DNA of 64,000 nucleotides from Agromyces bracchium (lineage in GTDB: Bacteria; Actinomycetota; Actinomycetes; Actinomycetales; Microbacteriaceae): contig NZ_WMLB01000003.1 of assembly GCF_009709675.1 (NCBI RefSeq), forward strand, positions 53,116 to 117,115, read 5' to 3'. Position numbers and translations under genes: made by a program. Under the pieces are notes generated by a model, which was not told the origin of the DNA, ran no database searches, and worked only from the letters and a program-made list of their open reading frames with translations. This document shows positions 35,327 to 44,773 of this stretch, piece after piece (the first letter of the stretch is position 1; each line of letters starts with the position of its first letter).

Positions 35327-36145
35327 TCAGCGACCCCAGGCCGACGCGGGCGCCGCGACCACCGGCACGGGCGAGCTCGACCACCACGCGCCGTTGCCGT
35401 AGTGGCTCGACGCCCAGGGCGAGGCCCAGATCGCGCGGGCCGTGGCATCCGCCGACGTACCGGCCTCGAGCCCGGCGACGATGTCGGCGTAGAACGAGCG
35501 CTTCTTCAGGTTGGAGGCCGCGTACTCCGCGGCCGTCACGAGCGTGTCGTAGCTGCCGAGGCCGCTGCCGCCGCCCGAGCCGTACCCGTTGTTCAGCGGG
35601 TTGTTGCGGTTCCACCAGTTGTCGGGGCCGTTCTCCTCGCGCATCCACTCGACCATGAGTCGCACGTTCTCGTCGGTGAGCGGCCAGTCGCCGAACACGA
35701 GCACGAGCTTCGCCCAGTCGTAGTTGGTGCCCGAGTCGACGAGCGTCTCGGGGCCGGTCGTCGTCGAGTAGCCCTCGCGCGACACGCTGGCCGGAGCGAC
35801 GTCGCCGTCGACCTCGACCTCCTGCACCGCTCCCGTGAACGGCGAGACCGTCGTCACGGACGCCTCCGCGACGGGCACGCCGACGCGCGGCAGCGGGGCG
35901 AGCGCGAGCGTGGCGAGCAGCCCGGCCACCGCGACGGTCGCCGCGAGCGCGGTCGCGACCCGCCGGTGCCGCGGTCGCACCGAACCAGGCGCCGACCGCG
36001 GCGCGCGGGCGTCCGGGCGAGCGGATGCCGCGGGGCGGTCGGCCGGCTCGGCGCGCCGGCGTCCCGGCGGCGCAGACGACGGACGCCGCGTGGACGATCC
36101 CCTCGCCGCGCGGCGCTCCCCCGGTGGCTGCGCCATGTCTCGCAT
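35327..36145 (-). CDS. Secreted or membrane-anchored protein with lysozyme-like C-terminus
   Basis: 272 residues; an ATG three codons downstream is an alternative start. A long Arg/Pro/Ala-rich cytoplasmic N-terminus (about 60 residues) leads to one membrane helix (about 64-86). The outer domain (about 140-272) is rich in Asn, Trp, Gly and Tyr: YDWAKLVLVFGDWPLTDENVRLMVEWMREENG, NWWNRNNPLNNGYGSGGG, YDTLVTAAEYAASNLK and GNGAWWSSSP. A helix with a Glu followed by NPLN and a stretch of aromatic residues recalls lysozyme/glucosaminidase folds, but I cannot name the family securely. Confidence 0.65.
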   Translation of the reverse strand: MRDMAQPPGERRAARGSSTRRPSSAPPGRRRAEPADRPAASARPDARAPRSAPGSVRPRHRRVATALAATVAVAGLLATLALAPLPRVGVPVAEASVTTVSPFTGAVQEVEVDGDVAPASVSREGYSTTTGPETLVDSGTNYDWAKLVLVFGDWPLTDENVRLMVEWMREENGPDNWWNRNNPLNNGYGSGGGSGLGSYDTLVTAAEYAASNLKKRSFYADIVAGLEAGTSADATARAIWASPWASSHYGNGAWWSSSPVPVVAAPASAWGR

Positions 36146-36228
36146 CGGGGGGCGAGGCTAGCAAACCTGCCTGACCGCCGCCATCGGCTTGACGTCGCGT
36201 CGCGGTGCGTGCCTTCGGCACGCCGCGC

Positions 36229-39200
36229 TCATCCGGTGAGGTCGAGCAGGGTGCGAAGCGTCGGCGGGGCGGTGTCGTCGGCATCCGGGTCCGGCTCACG
36301 GAGTTGACGGTCGATGCCGCGTTCGAGGCTCCCGATGCTGAACCCGCTGAGCGCCCACCCGAGCGGCGGCACGACGGCCGGCTCGGTCGACGGGGCCACC
36401 GTCAGTGCGAGCCCCGGGATCACCCCGCGGAGTGCGGCGATCGCGTCGCCCGCCGGTTCGTCCGGCTCGCCGATGGTGCGGAACGCCGCGGAGATGCGCT
36501 GGCGGAGCACCTGCTCGGTGCCGCTCTTCGAGAGCGCCGCGGCACCGACCAGTGGCACCAGCGGCTCCGCGGCGACCCCCTCCAGGTCCTGGCGCAGGTC
36601 GTAGCCGCCGGAGTTCTTGAGGTAGACGAGGATCGGCACCACGGGCGGACCGTCCGCCCCGTCGCCCGCGTTCCACACCGAGATCCGGTCGGCGAGGACG
36701 GGTGCGAGGTCGGCCGCGGTGCCGAGACCGGAGCCCTCCGCGTACCCTCCGTCGACGAGCTGCATGCCGTCGGTGCCGCAACCGCCGCCCGCCTCGATCC
36801 GCGCCGCCGGCGTGATCACCGGGAAGCGCGCGGAGAGCATCGCCGCCGTCGCCCACTCCATCCCGGCGAAGCAGGCGGCCGGCACGGGAAGGCTCGCGGC
36901 CGGGGCCGTGGCCGCGGTGTCGCAACCGGCGACGGTGGCGCCGGCGGAGACGGCCGGATCCGTCGCCACGCCGTTCGAGACGAGGACCTTGCACTTCGAG
37001 CGCACGTCCGTCGAGTTCAGCACCGGGATGCCGATCCGCGGGGACGCGCCGAGCACGACCTGTCGCTGCAGCCCCGGGACGTCCTCGACCCAGACGTCCT
37101 CGATGAGCGATGCGCGATCCCGCCATTCGGCTCGTCCGTCGAGCACCGACGGGAACCGGAGCCCGGTGGTCGAGGCGACGAGGTCGCCCACGACGAGGGC
37201 CGCGGTCCCGGTCGAGACGGCGTCGGGACCGGCGAGGTGGACGAGCTCGTCGCTGCCCTCCCGGTCGATCGCGGTGACGGCGAGCCCGACCGATCCGCCG
37301 CTCACGCCGCTCGAGACGAGGACCGACCGTCCGAGGCACTCGCCTTCGGCGCCGAGCTCCTCGAGCGCTCGTGCGGTCCAGTACGCGGCCCTGATCCCGC
37401 CGCCCTCGGCGACGACGAGCAGCGCGGGCGTGAAGGTCTCGTCGCCGACCGTGGCGGTGCACCCTCCGGTGGCCAGCGCCGCGATGCGTGCATCGACCTG
37501 CGCCTCGAACGTGTCGCCGTCCGCCTCCGCCGCCGCGGCCGGCGATCCGGTCCGGGTGGCGTGCAGCGCGGGGTCGTCCGCGTTGATCGCGGCCGCGACG
37601 ATCGCCCACACCAGGGGGACGACGATGGCGAGGGTGAGGACCGGATCGGCGCGGAGCCTGAGGAACCGCGAGATCGGGGCCGGCGGATGCTCCTGCAGGG
37701 CGACGGTGAACGAACCGAGCACCGCGCCCCAGGTCGTGAGCAGGAGCACGGCGAGCGCAGGGGCTCCGGCGAACGCCGCGGACTGCACGGGCCAGACCCC
37801 GGTGAGGGCGAGCACGAGGAGCCCGGCCAGGAAGAAGCCGAGCACGAGCCGGCGGTGCCGGAGCCGGAGCGCCTGGTCGGGCGCGCCGACGTCCACCCGG
37901 ACCCGCGGATCGAGCAGGCGGTTCACGGTCGGGTCCCCGCGCAGCAGCAGGGGCGCGAGCACCGCCATGACCGCTCCGGACACGAGGAGCACGACCGAGA
38001 GGGGATACGCCCACGGGTCCAGCCGAGGGAGGTCCCATCCGGCGAACACCGGTGCCGTGAACGAGCGGAGGAGCCCCAGTCCGGCGATCGACGCGATCGA
38101 GACGGCGACCGCATCGCCGGTCAGCCACGCCCACCTCGCGCGGTCGAGGAGGTCGGGGCGACGCCGCACCGGCCACGCGGCATCCGGTCGGATCAGGTAG
38201 CCGGCCACGACGATCGCGGGCACGACGAGGAAAGCCACCGCCGACCATCCGGGGAGCCACCTGCCCGTCGCGGCGCCCGTGGCCAGCCACAGCACCAGCC
38301 AGACGGCGATCGGGGCGCACCACCACAGTGCGTGCGAACGCTTCGAGGGGACCGTGCGGACGTCGAAGCCCATGACGGCGGACGCCAGGGCACGCGTCCG
38401 GGCGCGACCGAGGACGTACGCGCAGGCGACCGCGATCGCGACCGACACGAGCGCGACGACGAGGTGCCGGGTGGTGCCGGCGTCGAGCGGCACCCACTGC
38501 CGTTGCAGGTCGGGCAGCTGGTCCAGCACGCCGTCCGTCGGGATGCACGTGAGCACGAACAGCGCGACGACGAGCACCGTGGAGAGCCGGTGCAGCCACA
38601 TCGCCTGGGCGAGCCGCCGGATCCAGACGCCGATCGCGCGACGCGCGGCGGCGTCTCGGAGGACGAACACGGCGAGCAGGACCACGGTGACCCACTTCGC
38701 CGTCGCCGCCAGGGCGACGGCCCATCCGAACAGGCCGCCGCCGGCCAGCAGCATCGCAGAGCCGTCGGGACCGAACGGCCAGCCGGTCAGCGCCGCCGCG
38801 CCGACGAGGAGCGCCGTGCCCTCCACGCCCTCGACGGCCAGGAGCACGAGGAGGGTCCGCCCTGCGAGCCGCTGCGGCCGCGCCATCCCCATCCGACGGA
38901 GGACGTGCGCGACGAACCAGGCGTACGCGCCGACGAAGATCGCGTCGATGAACACGGATGCCGCGATCCACCCGCCGACCGAGGCCGGGATCGTCGTCGA
39001 CGCCCAGTCCGGCCACGCGTCGCGGCCGGCGAGGGCCGACGGGCCGATGACGCTCCCGAGGGGCGAGCTGCGGCCGTCGAGCGTCAGGACGCCCGCGATG
39101 AGACGGTCGATCTCCGAGAGGGCGATGAGTGCGCCGAGGACGACCACCACGGCGGTGAGCACGTGCGAGGCCCGGGCCCGATGCTCGGTCACCCACTGGG

Positions 39201-39249
39201 AGAGGTCGTCGGCCGTGTCCGTCGGTGCTGGCGCGACATCGACGGCCAT
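36229..39249 (-). CDS. Large membrane protein with C-terminal patatin-like phospholipase domain
   Basis: 1006 residues; GGGAGGGGGAACC precedes the ATG. The first 600 residues contain about 14 to 16 predicted membrane helices with no recognisable family motif. The C-terminal 400 residues hold patatin hallmarks: an oxyanion loop EGGGIRAAYW (about 610-620), the nucleophile elbow GVSGGS (about 645-650) and the Asp of the Ser-Asp dyad in LVDGGYAEGSG (about 830). This predicts lipid acyl hydrolysis at the membrane. The combination of a polytopic membrane half with an intact patatin is unusual. It is divergent from the methyltransferase gene at 39353. Confidence 0.82.
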   Translation of the reverse strand: MAVDVAPAPTDTADDLSQWVTEHRARASHVLTAVVVVLGALIALSEIDRLIAGVLTLDGRSSPLGSVIGPSALAGRDAWPDWASTTIPASVGGWIAASVFIDAIFVGAYAWFVAHVLRRMGMARPQRLAGRTLLVLLAVEGVEGTALLVGAAALTGWPFGPDGSAMLLAGGGLFGWAVALAATAKWVTVVLLAVFVLRDAAARRAIGVWIRRLAQAMWLHRLSTVLVVALFVLTCIPTDGVLDQLPDLQRQWVPLDAGTTRHLVVALVSVAIAVACAYVLGRARTRALASAVMGFDVRTVPSKRSHALWWCAPIAVWLVLWLATGAATGRWLPGWSAVAFLVVPAIVVAGYLIRPDAAWPVRRRPDLLDRARWAWLTGDAVAVSIASIAGLGLLRSFTAPVFAGWDLPRLDPWAYPLSVVLLVSGAVMAVLAPLLLRGDPTVNRLLDPRVRVDVGAPDQALRLRHRRLVLGFFLAGLLVLALTGVWPVQSAAFAGAPALAVLLLTTWGAVLGSFTVALQEHPPAPISRFLRLRADPVLTLAIVVPLVWAIVAAAINADDPALHATRTGSPAAAAEADGDTFEAQVDARIAALATGGCTATVGDETFTPALLVVAEGGGIRAAYWTARALEELGAEGECLGRSVLVSSGVSGGSVGLAVTAIDREGSDELVHLAGPDAVSTGTAALVVGDLVASTTGLRFPSVLDGRAEWRDRASLIEDVWVEDVPGLQRQVVLGASPRIGIPVLNSTDVRSKCKVLVSNGVATDPAVSAGATVAGCDTAATAPAASLPVPAACFAGMEWATAAMLSARFPVITPAARIEAGGGCGTDGMQLVDGGYAEGSGLGTAADLAPVLADRISVWNAGDGADGPPVVPILVYLKNSGGYDLRQDLEGVAAEPLVPLVGAAALSKSGTEQVLRQRISAAFRTIGEPDEPAGDAIAALRGVIPGLALTVAPSTEPAVVPPLGWALSGFSIGSLERGIDRQLREPDPDADDTAPPTLRTLLDLTG

Positions 39250-39340
39250 GGTTCCCCCTCCCGGCTAGCCGTGACGATAGTCCTGCGACGGATGCCGCGG
39301 TGCGCCCCGTTCGGGGGAGATTCCCGCGGCACCGCGCGGG

Positions 39341-39346
39341 TAGGGT
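39341..39346 (+). promoter_or_regulatory. -10 box TAGGGT, leaderless promoter of the RsmC-like gene
   Basis: TAGGGT is six bases before the GTG at 39353, with no ribosome site between. Confidence 0.6.
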
Positions 39347-39352
39347 GCCGAC

Positions 39353-40495
39353 GTGGACTTCGATGCACTGCGCCGTCACCCCGACCTCGAGGCGCCCGGG
39401 CTGGCCGCAGCGGATGCCGCGGACCGGCTGATCCTCGACGAGTCGGCGTCCGCGCTCGCCGAGGTCGCCGGCCCGCCCGGCTCGGTCGTCGTGATCGACG
39501 ACGCGTACGGGGCGCTCGCGCTCGGCGCGATGGACGCCGGTGCGCGCGGCGTCCGCGTGCACCAGGACCCGGTCACGGGCGAGCGCGCACTGGCCGAGAA
39601 CGCCGAGCGGCTCGGCCTCGCGGTCGACGAACGGCCCGCCGCCCTGCCGCTCGGGGCGGGGCTGCTCGCGGGCGCCCGCGTCGTCCTGATGCGCCTGCCC
39701 CGTTCGCTCGACCGGCTCGACGAGGTGGCCGGGCTGATCGCGACCCACGCGTCGACCGACGTGCGCGTGTTCGCCGGCGGCCGCCTCAAGCACATGTCGC
39801 TCGCCATGAACGACGTGCTCGGCCGGTGGTTCGAGCGCGTCGACGTGACGCACGCCCGGCAGAAGTCGCGCGTGCTCGTCGCCTCGGGGCCGCGGCAGGG
39901 CCCCGCGTCGGACTGGCCGCGCAGCGCGCGCGACGACGAGCTCGGGATCGAGGTCGTGGCGCACGGCGGCGTCTTCGCCGGGACCGGCGTCGACATCGGG
40001 ACCCGGTTCCTGCTCGGCGTGCTGGGCGACGCGGTGCCGGATGCCGCGACCGCCGTGGACCTCGCGTGCGGCTCGGGCGTCGTGGCGGCGTGGCTCGCGC
40101 GCGAGCGCCCGCGGCTCGTGGTGCGCGCCTCGGATCGCAGCGCCGCGGCCGCGGCATCCGCCCCCCTCACCGCCGTCGCGAACGGCGTCGGCGAACGCGT
40201 CGAGGTGACGCGCGCCGACGGCCTCGAGCACCTGCCCGATGCGAGCGAGCGGCTCGTCGTGCTGAACCCGCCCTTCCACTCGGACGCCGCGGTGCACACG
40301 GGGATCGCGACGCACCTGTTCGCGGAGGCCGCGCGCGTGCTCGCACCCGGCGGGGAGCTCTGGTGCGTGTGGAACTCGCACCTGCGCTATCGGCCGCTGC
40401 TCGAGCGGATCGTCGGGCCGACCAGGCAGGTCGCGCGCAACCCGAAGTTCACGGTCACGGCGTCGGCGCGCCGGGCGGCGTCGCCGCTCTCCTGA
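39353..40495 (+). CDS. RsmC/RlmG-type SAM-dependent methyltransferase
   Basis: 380 residues from GTG. The duplicated architecture of RsmC/RlmG enzymes is visible: a degenerate N-terminal methyltransferase fold (VVVIDDAYGALALGAMDAGARGVRVHQDP) and a functional C-terminal one with AVDLACGSGVVAAWLARERPRLVVRASDRSAAA and the catalytic NPPF (about residue 304, in LNPPFHSDAAVH). These enzymes methylate guanine N2 in 16S or 23S rRNA. The exact position cannot be read from sequence. The gene is preceded by a leaderless-type promoter. Confidence 0.88.
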   Translation: MDFDALRRHPDLEAPGLAAADAADRLILDESASALAEVAGPPGSVVVIDDAYGALALGAMDAGARGVRVHQDPVTGERALAENAERLGLAVDERPAALPLGAGLLAGARVVLMRLPRSLDRLDEVAGLIATHASTDVRVFAGGRLKHMSLAMNDVLGRWFERVDVTHARQKSRVLVASGPRQGPASDWPRSARDDELGIEVVAHGGVFAGTGVDIGTRFLLGVLGDAVPDAATAVDLACGSGVVAAWLARERPRLVVRASDRSAAAAASAPLTAVANGVGERVEVTRADGLEHLPDASERLVVLNPPFHSDAAVHTGIATHLFAEAARVLAPGGELWCVWNSHLRYRPLLERIVGPTRQVARNPKFTVTASARRAASPLS

Positions 40496-40563
40496 GCCTT
40501 CCGCGCCCGACATGCCGTGAAGTGGGGCATGCGCGAATCGGCCGGACGTGACACTCTCGAAGG

Positions 40564-43245
40564 GTGACCAGCACGGCCGCGACGAGCCGTCGTCGTCTCC
40601 CGACGGGGACGGTCACGTTCCTGTTCACCGACGTCGAGGGATCGACCCGCCTGGTGGAGGCTGCCGGTGAGCAGTGGCCGGCGCTGCTCGCGGAGCACGA
40701 CCGCCTGCTCCGCGAGGCCATCACGGGCAGCGGCGGCACCGTGGTCAAGACCGAGGGGGACGGCTTCTTCGCCGCGTTCGCCTCGGCGATCGACGCCGTG
40801 GCGGCCGTCGTGACGGCGCAGCGGGCGATCGGCGACCACGACTGGCCGGAGGGACTCGCGCCGAAGGTCCGGATGGGCCTGCACACCGGTCTCGGACTGC
40901 TCGGCGGCGACGACTACATCGGCCTCGACGTCCACCGTGCAGCGCGCATCATGGGCGCAGCGCACGGCGGGCAGGTCGTGCTCTCCGCATCGACCGCCGC
41001 CCTGGTCGAGCACGAGCTGCCCGACGGCATCACCCTCCGCGACCTCGGTCGGCACCATCTCCGCGACCTCTCGCAGGCCGAGGGGATCTTCCAGCTCGAC
41101 ATCGCCGGCGCCTCGACCCGTTTCCCCGCGCTGCGATCGGTCGAGGCCCCGCCGAGCAACCTGCCCGAGCCGGTCACGCACTTCGTGGGGCGGCGGCGCG
41201 AACGGGCTCGGGTCCGCGAACTCCTGGAGTCGTCGCACGTCGTGACCGTCACGGGCACGGGGGGCACGGGCAAGACCCGACTCGCCCTCCAGGTCGGCGC
41301 CGAGGTCGGCGGGCGGTTCCGCGACGGGGTCTTCTTCGTCGACCTCGCCCCCGTCGACGATCCCGACGTCGTCCCGTCCCAGGTCCTCCGGGCGCTCGGC
41401 GAGGAGGCCCTGCCCGGCAACCGTCCACCGCGCGACGCACTGCTGGATCGCGTGTCCGACCTCGAGGTCCTGCTCATCCTCGACAACTTCGAGCAGGTCA
41501 TCGCCGCCGCGCCGCTCGTCGCCGCCCTCGTGTCGGCCGCGCCGCGCTCCCGATTCCTCGTCACCTCGCGCGGCCCGCTCCGGATCGCCGCCGAGCAGGA
41601 GATGCCGCTCGAGCCCATGGACCTGCCCGATCGGCACGACCGGGAACTCGCGACCCAGGCCGACGCGGTCGCCCTGTTCGTCGACCGGGCGCTCGCCGTG
41701 CGACCCGACTTCGCGGTCACGCCCGAGAACGCCGACGCGGTCTCGGAGCTCGTGCGCGGTCTCGACGGGCTCCCGCTCGCCATCGAACTGGTGGCCTCGC
41801 GCGTGCGGCTGCTGCCCGTGCCCGAGATCCTCGCGCGGCTCGACCCGGCGCGTCCCGGAACCGGGACGATCGACCTGCCCGCGCGTCAGCGGACGATCGA
41901 GGGCGCGATCGCGTGGAGCCACGACCTCCTCGAACCGCCGGTGCAGGTGCTCTTCGCCCGGCTCGGCGTGTTCGCGGGCGGCGCCGACCTCGAGCAGATC
42001 GAGCGGGTGTGCGACGACGTCGACGTCGACCTCCTCGGCGGTCTCGCAGAACTCGTCGACCAGGGCCTCCTCCGACAGGAGGCGGCGTCCGGCGGCCGGG
42101 CCAGGTTCCGCACGCTGCACGTGATCCGCGAGGTCGCGCTGCTGAAGCTCGAGGCGGGCGGAACGGCCGACGCCGTGCACCGGCGCCACCTGGAGGCCTA
42201 CGTCGATTGGGCCGAGGAGGTGGCCGCGCACGTCCTCGGCGAGGACCGCTCGGCGTGGCTGGACCGGTTCGACGCCGACCACGACAACGTCCGCACGGCG
42301 CTCGACTGGGCTGCCGTGCACGGCGAGACGGACCTCGCGCTGCGGCTCGCCGCCGCGTCGTGGCGCTTCTGGCAGTCCCGCGGCCACCTCTACGAGGGCC
42401 GCAGCCGCCTGGAGACCGTGATCTCGCTGGAGGGCGGCGAACCGCTCAATCGTGCGCGCGCCCTCGAGGCGCTCGGCGGGGTGTACTGGTGGCAGGGCGA
42501 CATCGAGAAGTGCGTCCCGCCCTACCGGGAGGCGCTCGCGATCCAGCGCGAATCCGGCGATCCGGCTGCGATCGCGAACGCGATCTACAACTCCGCGATC
42601 GGGCAGTCCGTCGCCGCGGTGACGACGGGCGTCACCGACGAGGTGCGCGCCGAGGTGTACGGGCTCTACGACGAGGGCGAGGCGATCTACCGCGAACTCG
42701 GCGACGAGAACGGACTCGGCAACATCACGTGGGGCCGGGGCCTGGCCGTCTCCGACCTGGACGACGACCTGACGCAGGCCCTCGAGCTCTTCCACCGGAG
42801 CATCGACCACTACCGAAGCGCCGGCAACGAGTTCGGCATGGGCTGGGGGATGTTCGAGGTCGCGATCTTCTCGGCGAGGCTCGGCGACCTCGAGACGGCA
42901 TGGGACTACCTCGAGGAGGGGCTGGAGCTCTTCGCGCCGCACCGCGACGTCTCGGCCGTCGTGCTCTTCCTCTCCCTGGCCGCCGCGCTCGCCCAGGCCG
43001 CGGACGATGAGGAGCGCGCCGCACGCCTCGCCGGAGCCGTGCACGGCCTCCGGAACTCGTCGGGCGCGAAGATCGTCGACCACGAGATCACGCGGATCCG
43101 GGGCCTCGCGCTGGAGCAGCTGGACCCGTCGCGCGACGACCTCGAGCCGATCTATCGGGCGGGCATGGCGATGGACCTGTCGCAGGCGGTCGCCTTCGCC
43201 CTCGGCCGCTCCGTGCCGACCGACGGGCACGACGACGGCGAGTGA
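40564..43245 (+). CDS. Class III nucleotide cyclase / NB-ARC-like ATPase / TPR regulator
   Basis: 893 residues from GTG. Residues 15-185: class III cyclase domain with the metal Asp residues in [12 protein letters not shown] and [11 protein letters not shown] and a terminal [12 protein letters not shown], where His stands in place of the usual transition-state Asn, so activity may be weak or lost. Residues about 205-500: STAND-type ATPase with P-loop GTGGTGKT (about 232-239) and LLILDNFEQ. Residues about 520-893: helical repeats of TPR type. There is no C-terminal LuxR helix-turn-helix, unlike many relatives. Likely a signalling scaffold whose input is sensed by the repeats. CACTCT six bases from the GTG suggests a leaderless start. 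Confidence 0.88.
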   Translation: MTSTAATSRRRLPTGTVTFLFTDVEGSTRLVEAAGEQWPALLAEHDRLLREAITGSGGTVVKTEGDGFFAAFASAIDAVAAVVTAQRAIGDHDWPEGLAPKVRMGLHTGLGLLGGDDYIGLDVHRAARIMGAAHGGQVVLSASTAALVEHELPDGITLRDLGRHHLRDLSQAEGIFQLDIAGASTRFPALRSVEAPPSNLPEPVTHFVGRRRERARVRELLESSHVVTVTGTGGTGKTRLALQVGAEVGGRFRDGVFFVDLAPVDDPDVVPSQVLRALGEEALPGNRPPRDALLDRVSDLEVLLILDNFEQVIAAAPLVAALVSAAPRSRFLVTSRGPLRIAAEQEMPLEPMDLPDRHDRELATQADAVALFVDRALAVRPDFAVTPENADAVSELVRGLDGLPLAIELVASRVRLLPVPEILARLDPARPGTGTIDLPARQRTIEGAIAWSHDLLEPPVQVLFARLGVFAGGADLEQIERVCDDVDVDLLGGLAELVDQGLLRQEAASGGRARFRTLHVIREVALLKLEAGGTADAVHRRHLEAYVDWAEEVAAHVLGEDRSAWLDRFDADHDNVRTALDWAAVHGETDLALRLAAASWRFWQSRGHLYEGRSRLETVISLEGGEPLNRARALEALGGVYWWQGDIEKCVPPYREALAIQRESGDPAAIANAIYNSAIGQSVAAVTTGVTDEVRAEVYGLYDEGEAIYRELGDENGLGNITWGRGLAVSDLDDDLTQALELFHRSIDHYRSAGNEFGMGWGMFEVAIFSARLGDLETAWDYLEEGLELFAPHRDVSAVVLFLSLAAALAQAADDEERAARLAGAVHGLRNSSGAKIVDHEITRIRGLALEQLDPSRDDLEPIYRAGMAMDLSQAVAFALGRSVPTDGHDDGE

Positions 43246-43301
43246 CGAGCGGACGGGCCGCATCGGGCGAACAGGGACGTGCGAGCGGGCCGGGAGCGTG
43301 T

Positions 43302-43307
43302 CAGTCT
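43302..43307 (+). promoter_or_regulatory. -10 box CAGTCT, possible leaderless promoter of clpS
   Basis: CAGTCT is exactly six bases before the chosen clpS GTG. The A and final T fit TANNNT; the first base does not. Confidence 0.4.
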
Positions 43308-43313
43308 GGGTTC

Positions 43314-43610
43314 GTGACGTCCACCATCGAGCAGCTCGACGCCGACCTCGTCACCGACGAGGCCGTGCGCCCCGACCTGCCGTGGCAGACGATCGTGTGG
43401 GACGATCCCGTCAACCTCATGACCTACGTGACCTACGTGTTCCGCAGCTACTTCGGCTACCCGCGGGAGGAGGCCGAGCGGCTCATGCTGCAGGTGCATC
43501 ACGAGGGGCGCGCGGTCGTGGCATCCGGCAATCGCGAGGCCATGGAGCGTCACGTGCACGCCATGCACGGCTATGGGCTCCAGGCCACCGTCTCGAAGGT
43601 GGAGCCGTGA
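43314..43610 (+). CDS. clpS: Clp protease adaptor ClpS
   Basis: 98 residues from the GTG at 43314, which gives the usual family length. A GTG at 43242 overlapping the cyclase stop would add 24 atypical residues but cannot be excluded. The core is typical: [20 protein letters not shown], the helix [18 protein letters not shown], and [21 protein letters not shown] ending. ClpS brings N-degron substrates to ClpC/ClpAP. Its stop overlaps the start of the DUF2017 gene by GTGA, a pairing conserved in actinobacteria. Confidence 0.94.
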   Translation: MTSTIEQLDADLVTDEAVRPDLPWQTIVWDDPVNLMTYVTYVFRSYFGYPREEAERLMLQVHHEGRAVVASGNREAMERHVHAMHGYGLQATVSKVEP

Positions 43611-44104
43611 TCGTCGCCGGGCGCGAGGGCGGCGCCGACGGCGTCCGGATCGTGCTGGAGACCGAGGAGGCCATGCTGCTCTCCGAGCTCGCCGACCAGG
43701 TCGACTCGGTGCTGCTGCTCGGGGGTGACGACGATCCGGCGCTCGGTCGGCTCTTCCCGTCCGCCTACCCCGACGACCGCGAGGCCGCGAGCGACTACAC
43801 GCGCTACACGCGCGACAGCCTCGTCGACGGCAAGCGGCAGGCGGCGCAGTCCGTCCGCGATGCCACCGCGACCGAGCGCGACGCGGGTCTCGTCGAGATC
43901 GAGCTCGACCAGGCGCAGGCGTGGGGATGGCTGACCTTCCTCACCGACCTGCGGCTGATCCTCGCCGAGCGCGTCGGCGTGACCGACCCCGACGAGGCCG
44001 AACCGGCCGACGACGAGCGCGACGACTACCTGCGCGCCGCGTACGAATGGGCGGGCATCGTGCAGGGCTCGATGCTCGAGGTCCTCGACCCGCTCGGGCG
44101 CTGA
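43607..44104 (+). CDS. DUF2017-family protein
   Basis: 165 residues from a GTG that overlaps the clpS stop. The family pattern includes [24 protein letters not shown] near the start, [33 protein letters not shown] in the middle and [22 protein letters not shown] followed by [15 protein letters not shown] at the end. It is nearly all helical and soluble. The steady link to clpS in actinobacteria suggests a role in regulated proteolysis, but no function is established. Confidence 0.9.
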   Translation: MIVAGREGGADGVRIVLETEEAMLLSELADQVDSVLLLGGDDDPALGRLFPSAYPDDREAASDYTRYTRDSLVDGKRQAAQSVRDATATERDAGLVEIELDQAQAWGWLTFLTDLRLILAERVGVTDPDEAEPADDERDDYLRAAYEWAGIVQGSMLEVLDPLGR

Positions 44105-44194
44105 CGGGCCGAAAGTCCCGTGGCCGCGGCCGCAGACCGTAGGACGATGCGCGTGAGCGCGCCCATGGACGGGCGTGCCGGAAGGGGGCGCGCC

Positions 44195-44602
44195 ATGTCC
44201 GACACGAACGTCACCGGCTGGGTCGGCTGGGGCTGGTTCGCCGGGGTGATGATCATCATCTCCGGTGCGATCGGCGCCATCTACGGACTCATCGCGATCC
44301 TGCTGCCGAACAACACGTACTTCCTGAAGCCCTCCGACGGGGAGTTGCTGATCCTGAACGCCACCGGGTGGGGGTGGCTGCACCTGTTCCTCGGGCTGTT
44401 CCTCGTGCTCGTCGGCATCGCGCTGCTCGCCGGAGCGTCGTGGGCGCGGGTGGTCGCGATCATCCTCGCGGCGTTCAGCGTGCTGGCGAACCTCATGGTG
44501 CTGCCGCTGCAGCCCTGGTGGTCGGCGATCGTCATCGCGGTCGACGTCTTCGTGATCTACGCGCTGACGGTGCACGGCAAGGAGCTCGCCGCGAGGCGCT
44601 GA
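44195..44602 (+). CDS. DUF7144-like small membrane protein
   Basis: 135 residues from the ATG preceded by GGAAGGGGG; a longer frame back to 44120 is less likely. Four membrane helices with WVGWGWFAGVMIIISGAIGAIYGLIAI, then GWGWLHLFLGLFLVLVGIALL and WWSAIVIAVDVFVIYALTVHGKEL. The pattern of GWxW motifs before helices is common in an actinobacterial membrane family of unknown role. It is followed after 170 bp by another membrane protein on the same strand. Confidence 0.78.
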   Translation: MSDTNVTGWVGWGWFAGVMIIISGAIGAIYGLIAILLPNNTYFLKPSDGELLILNATGWGWLHLFLGLFLVLVGIALLAGASWARVVAIILAAFSVLANLMVLPLQPWWSAIVIAVDVFVIYALTVHGKELAARR

Positions 44603-44773
44603 CGCCTCGTCGAACCGCGCCGCCCCGGGACGACGCTCGTGGGCGGCATCGCACCGGCCGGGATCCGCCGGAGCGGCGATGGCCCGCGCGCGCCTCCGGC
44701 TGGCAGTCTGGTGCCGCGGGTCCGGCGCCTGCGCCGGCGGACGGCGCGACGGGCACGCACGAGCGGAGGAGCG

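Noticed and set aside
36205..40551. 1448- and 1405-codon frames on both strands
   Set aside because: They overlap the patatin protein and the methyltransferase in other frames and contain only Arg/Gly/Glu-rich sequence.
40387..43263. 958-codon minus-strand frame
   Set aside because: Antisense to the cyclase/ATPase/TPR gene, with no recognisable domain.
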